Positions 5,801-6,586 of a stretch of 6,586 nucleotides of DNA are shown here, one piece after another. This DNA comes from an uncultured Prevotellaceae bacterium. GTDB taxonomy: Bacteria > Bacteroidota > Bacteroidia > Bacteroidales > Bacteroidaceae. The stretch spans positions 1 to 6,586 of the forward strand of contig CADCQC010000444.1 of the NCBI GenBank assembly GCA_902803455.1, read 5' to 3'. The translations under genes were made by a program, and so were the position numbers. The notes below the pieces were generated by a model, which was given only the letters and a program-made list of their open reading frames with translations, did no database searches and was not told where the DNA came from. Numbering within the stretch: position 1 is the first letter of the stretch; each line of letters starts with the position of its first letter.

Positions 5801-5847
5801 GATGATGTAACAAATAAAAGACACCTTTATAAAATGATTTTCCTTTT

Positions 5848-5879
5848 TTTGGCAGTCGGGCCACAATTCGTTAAATTTG
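5848..5879 (+). promoter_or_regulatory. Strong Bacteroidetes-type promoter for the DUF1573-GH3 gene
   Basis: TTTG (5848-5851), a 20-bp spacer and TAAATTTG (5872-5879) match the Bacteroidetes -33 and -7 elements exactly, with ideal spacing. Transcription should start near 5884-5886, giving a leader of about 32 nt before the ATG at 5918. The leader is AT-rich without a Shine-Dalgarno sequence. The gene is therefore transcribed on its own, separate from the AAA+ operon. Confidence 0.8.
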
Positions 5880-5917
5880 TTGACTAAACATTCACTTATT
5901 ATCAACGATTCACACTC

Positions 5918-6586
5918 ATGAAATTCTTTTCTTGCTTCATCATCGGTTCGCTGCTGGCCGTCAGCAGTATGCAGGCACAACAGAAAAGTCCTGTGAAATT
6001 CGACACCTATGAACACGACTTTGGCAGCATTGAGGTTGCCGACGGCACCGTCTGCCACACCTTCACCCTGAAAAACCTGTCGAAGAAGGCTGTCAAGATC
6101 GGGCGCAGCAATAGCAGTTGCGACTGCATCCATGCCTTCTACACCGACCAGGCTATCCAACCCGGACAGTCCGCCAGCGTGATGGTGTCCTTCTCTCCCG
6201 CCACCTCACAGGGGAAAACCAACCGCAGTATCGAACTCATCGACACGGAGGGAAAGACTCTCGGCGCCCTCACGGTGAAGGCCAACGTGAGCAAGACAGC
6301 GTCCTACAGCGACCCCAACCATGCTTACCCGTTCAGAAACTATACCCTGACGAATGAGGAAAGGGTGGAGAATCTCATCTCCCTGCTTACACCTGAGGAG
6401 AAGGTCGGTCTGATGATGAACAAGTCGGTCTCCGTCGACCGCCTGGGCATCCCCTCCTACAACTGGTGGAGCGAGGCCTGCCATGGTGTGCGCCAGGGTG
6501 GCTACACCGTCTATCCACAACCCATCGGTATGGCTGCCGCGTTCAGCGAGAAACTGGTGTACGATGTCTTCTCCACCGTCTCCGAC
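5918..6586 (+). CDS. Exported DUF1573-GH3 fusion, probable beta-xylosidase/beta-glucosidase (3' end outside window)
   Basis: Open for 223 codons from the ATG at 5918 to the window end. Residues 1-20 are a signal peptide (MKFFSCFIIGSLLAVSSMQA) with a likely cut before Gln21; Cys6 is not in a lipobox. Residues about 27-125 resemble DUF1573, an immunoglobulin-like domain of exported Bacteroidetes proteins: YEHDFGSIEVADGTVCHTF, LKNLSKKAVKI, SSCDC (Cys68, Cys70; family SCGC) and IQPGQSASVMVSFSP. After a short linker, YPFRNYTLTNEERVENLISL (from 137) begins a glycoside hydrolase family 3 N-terminal barrel with LTPEEKVGLMMN, RLGIPSYNWWSEACHGV (175-191) and VYPQPIGMAAAF. The WWSEACHGV block (WWSEALHGV in relatives) is typical of plant-like GH3 beta-xylosidases. 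The nucleophile Asp and the C-terminal domains lie outside the window. Expected to release sugars from xylan- or glucan-derived oligosaccharides in the periplasm or at the surface. It has its own strong promoter. Substrate is inferred. Confidence 0.88.
   Translation, partial: MKFFSCFIIGSLLAVSSMQAQQKSPVKFDTYEHDFGSIEVADGTVCHTFTLKNLSKKAVKIGRSNSSCDCIHAFYTDQAIQPGQSASVMVSFSPATSQGKTNRSIELIDTEGKTLGALTVKANVSKTASYSDPNHAYPFRNYTLTNEERVENLISLLTPEEKVGLMMNKSVSVDRLGIPSYNWWSEACHGVRQGGYTVYPQPIGMAAAFSEKLVYDVFSTVSD

Noticed and set aside
5672..5887. 71-codon plus-strand frame overlapping the stop of the second YbjN-like gene (TGATG junction)
   Set aside because: The overlap looks like translational coupling, but the frame runs through three inverted repeats, the terminator and the GH3 promoter, and its product resembles nothing known.
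5714..6160. 148-codon minus-strand frame
   Set aside because: Overlaps the GH3 promoter and the signal-peptide region of the DUF1573-GH3 gene on the opposite strand; no domain features.

Overview
The window looks like a chromosomal segment from a Bacteroidales bacterium, most likely Prevotella or a close relative. The grounds are: two good matches to the Bacteroidetes sigma-factor promoter (TTTG, about 20 bp, TAnnTTTG); no clear Shine-Dalgarno sequences and AT-rich leaders; a DUF4494 gene next to a YggS-type gene; a YARHG-domain exported protein; and a secreted M6 peptidase with a Bacteroidetes-style C-terminal tail. No rRNA, tRNA, CRISPR array, insertion sequence or phage gene was seen.

Layout: (1) Positions 2-907 (+) hold the 3' part of a secreted M6-family zinc metallopeptidase cut by the window edge. 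(2) It converges with a minus-strand block read 3409 to 937: an exported DUF4424-like protein with a C-terminal YARHG domain, a DUF4494 protein, and a YggS/PLPBP-family PLP-binding protein. The last two are 15 bp apart and almost certainly cotranscribed. Just past the yggS stop lies a short in-frame echo of its own 3' end. (3) A 416-bp AT-rich divergent region holds a minus-strand promoter and a leader hairpin. On the plus side it holds a direct repeat and a tiny interrupted reading frame, but no clear plus-strand promoter. (4) Positions 3826-5672 (+) form a three-gene operon: a single-domain Cdc48-like AAA+ ATPase, then two small paralogous proteins that look like the YbjN / type III secretion chaperone fold. 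The first of these has a very acidic tail. (5) A 245-bp gap carries several inverted repeats with mutually exclusive pairings, a probable intrinsic terminator and a strong promoter. (6) From 5918 to the window end (+) runs the start of an exported protein in which a DUF1573-like domain is fused ahead of a glycoside hydrolase family 3 domain of the beta-xylosidase type.

The most interesting parts are the AAA+/YbjN-like trio, which may be an ATPase with dedicated adaptor or chaperone proteins; the DUF1573-GH3 fusion; and the dense symmetric DNA or RNA between those two units. The minus-strand yggS-DUF4494 pair and the M6 peptidase look ordinary for the group. All family names come from recognising motifs by eye; no search was run.
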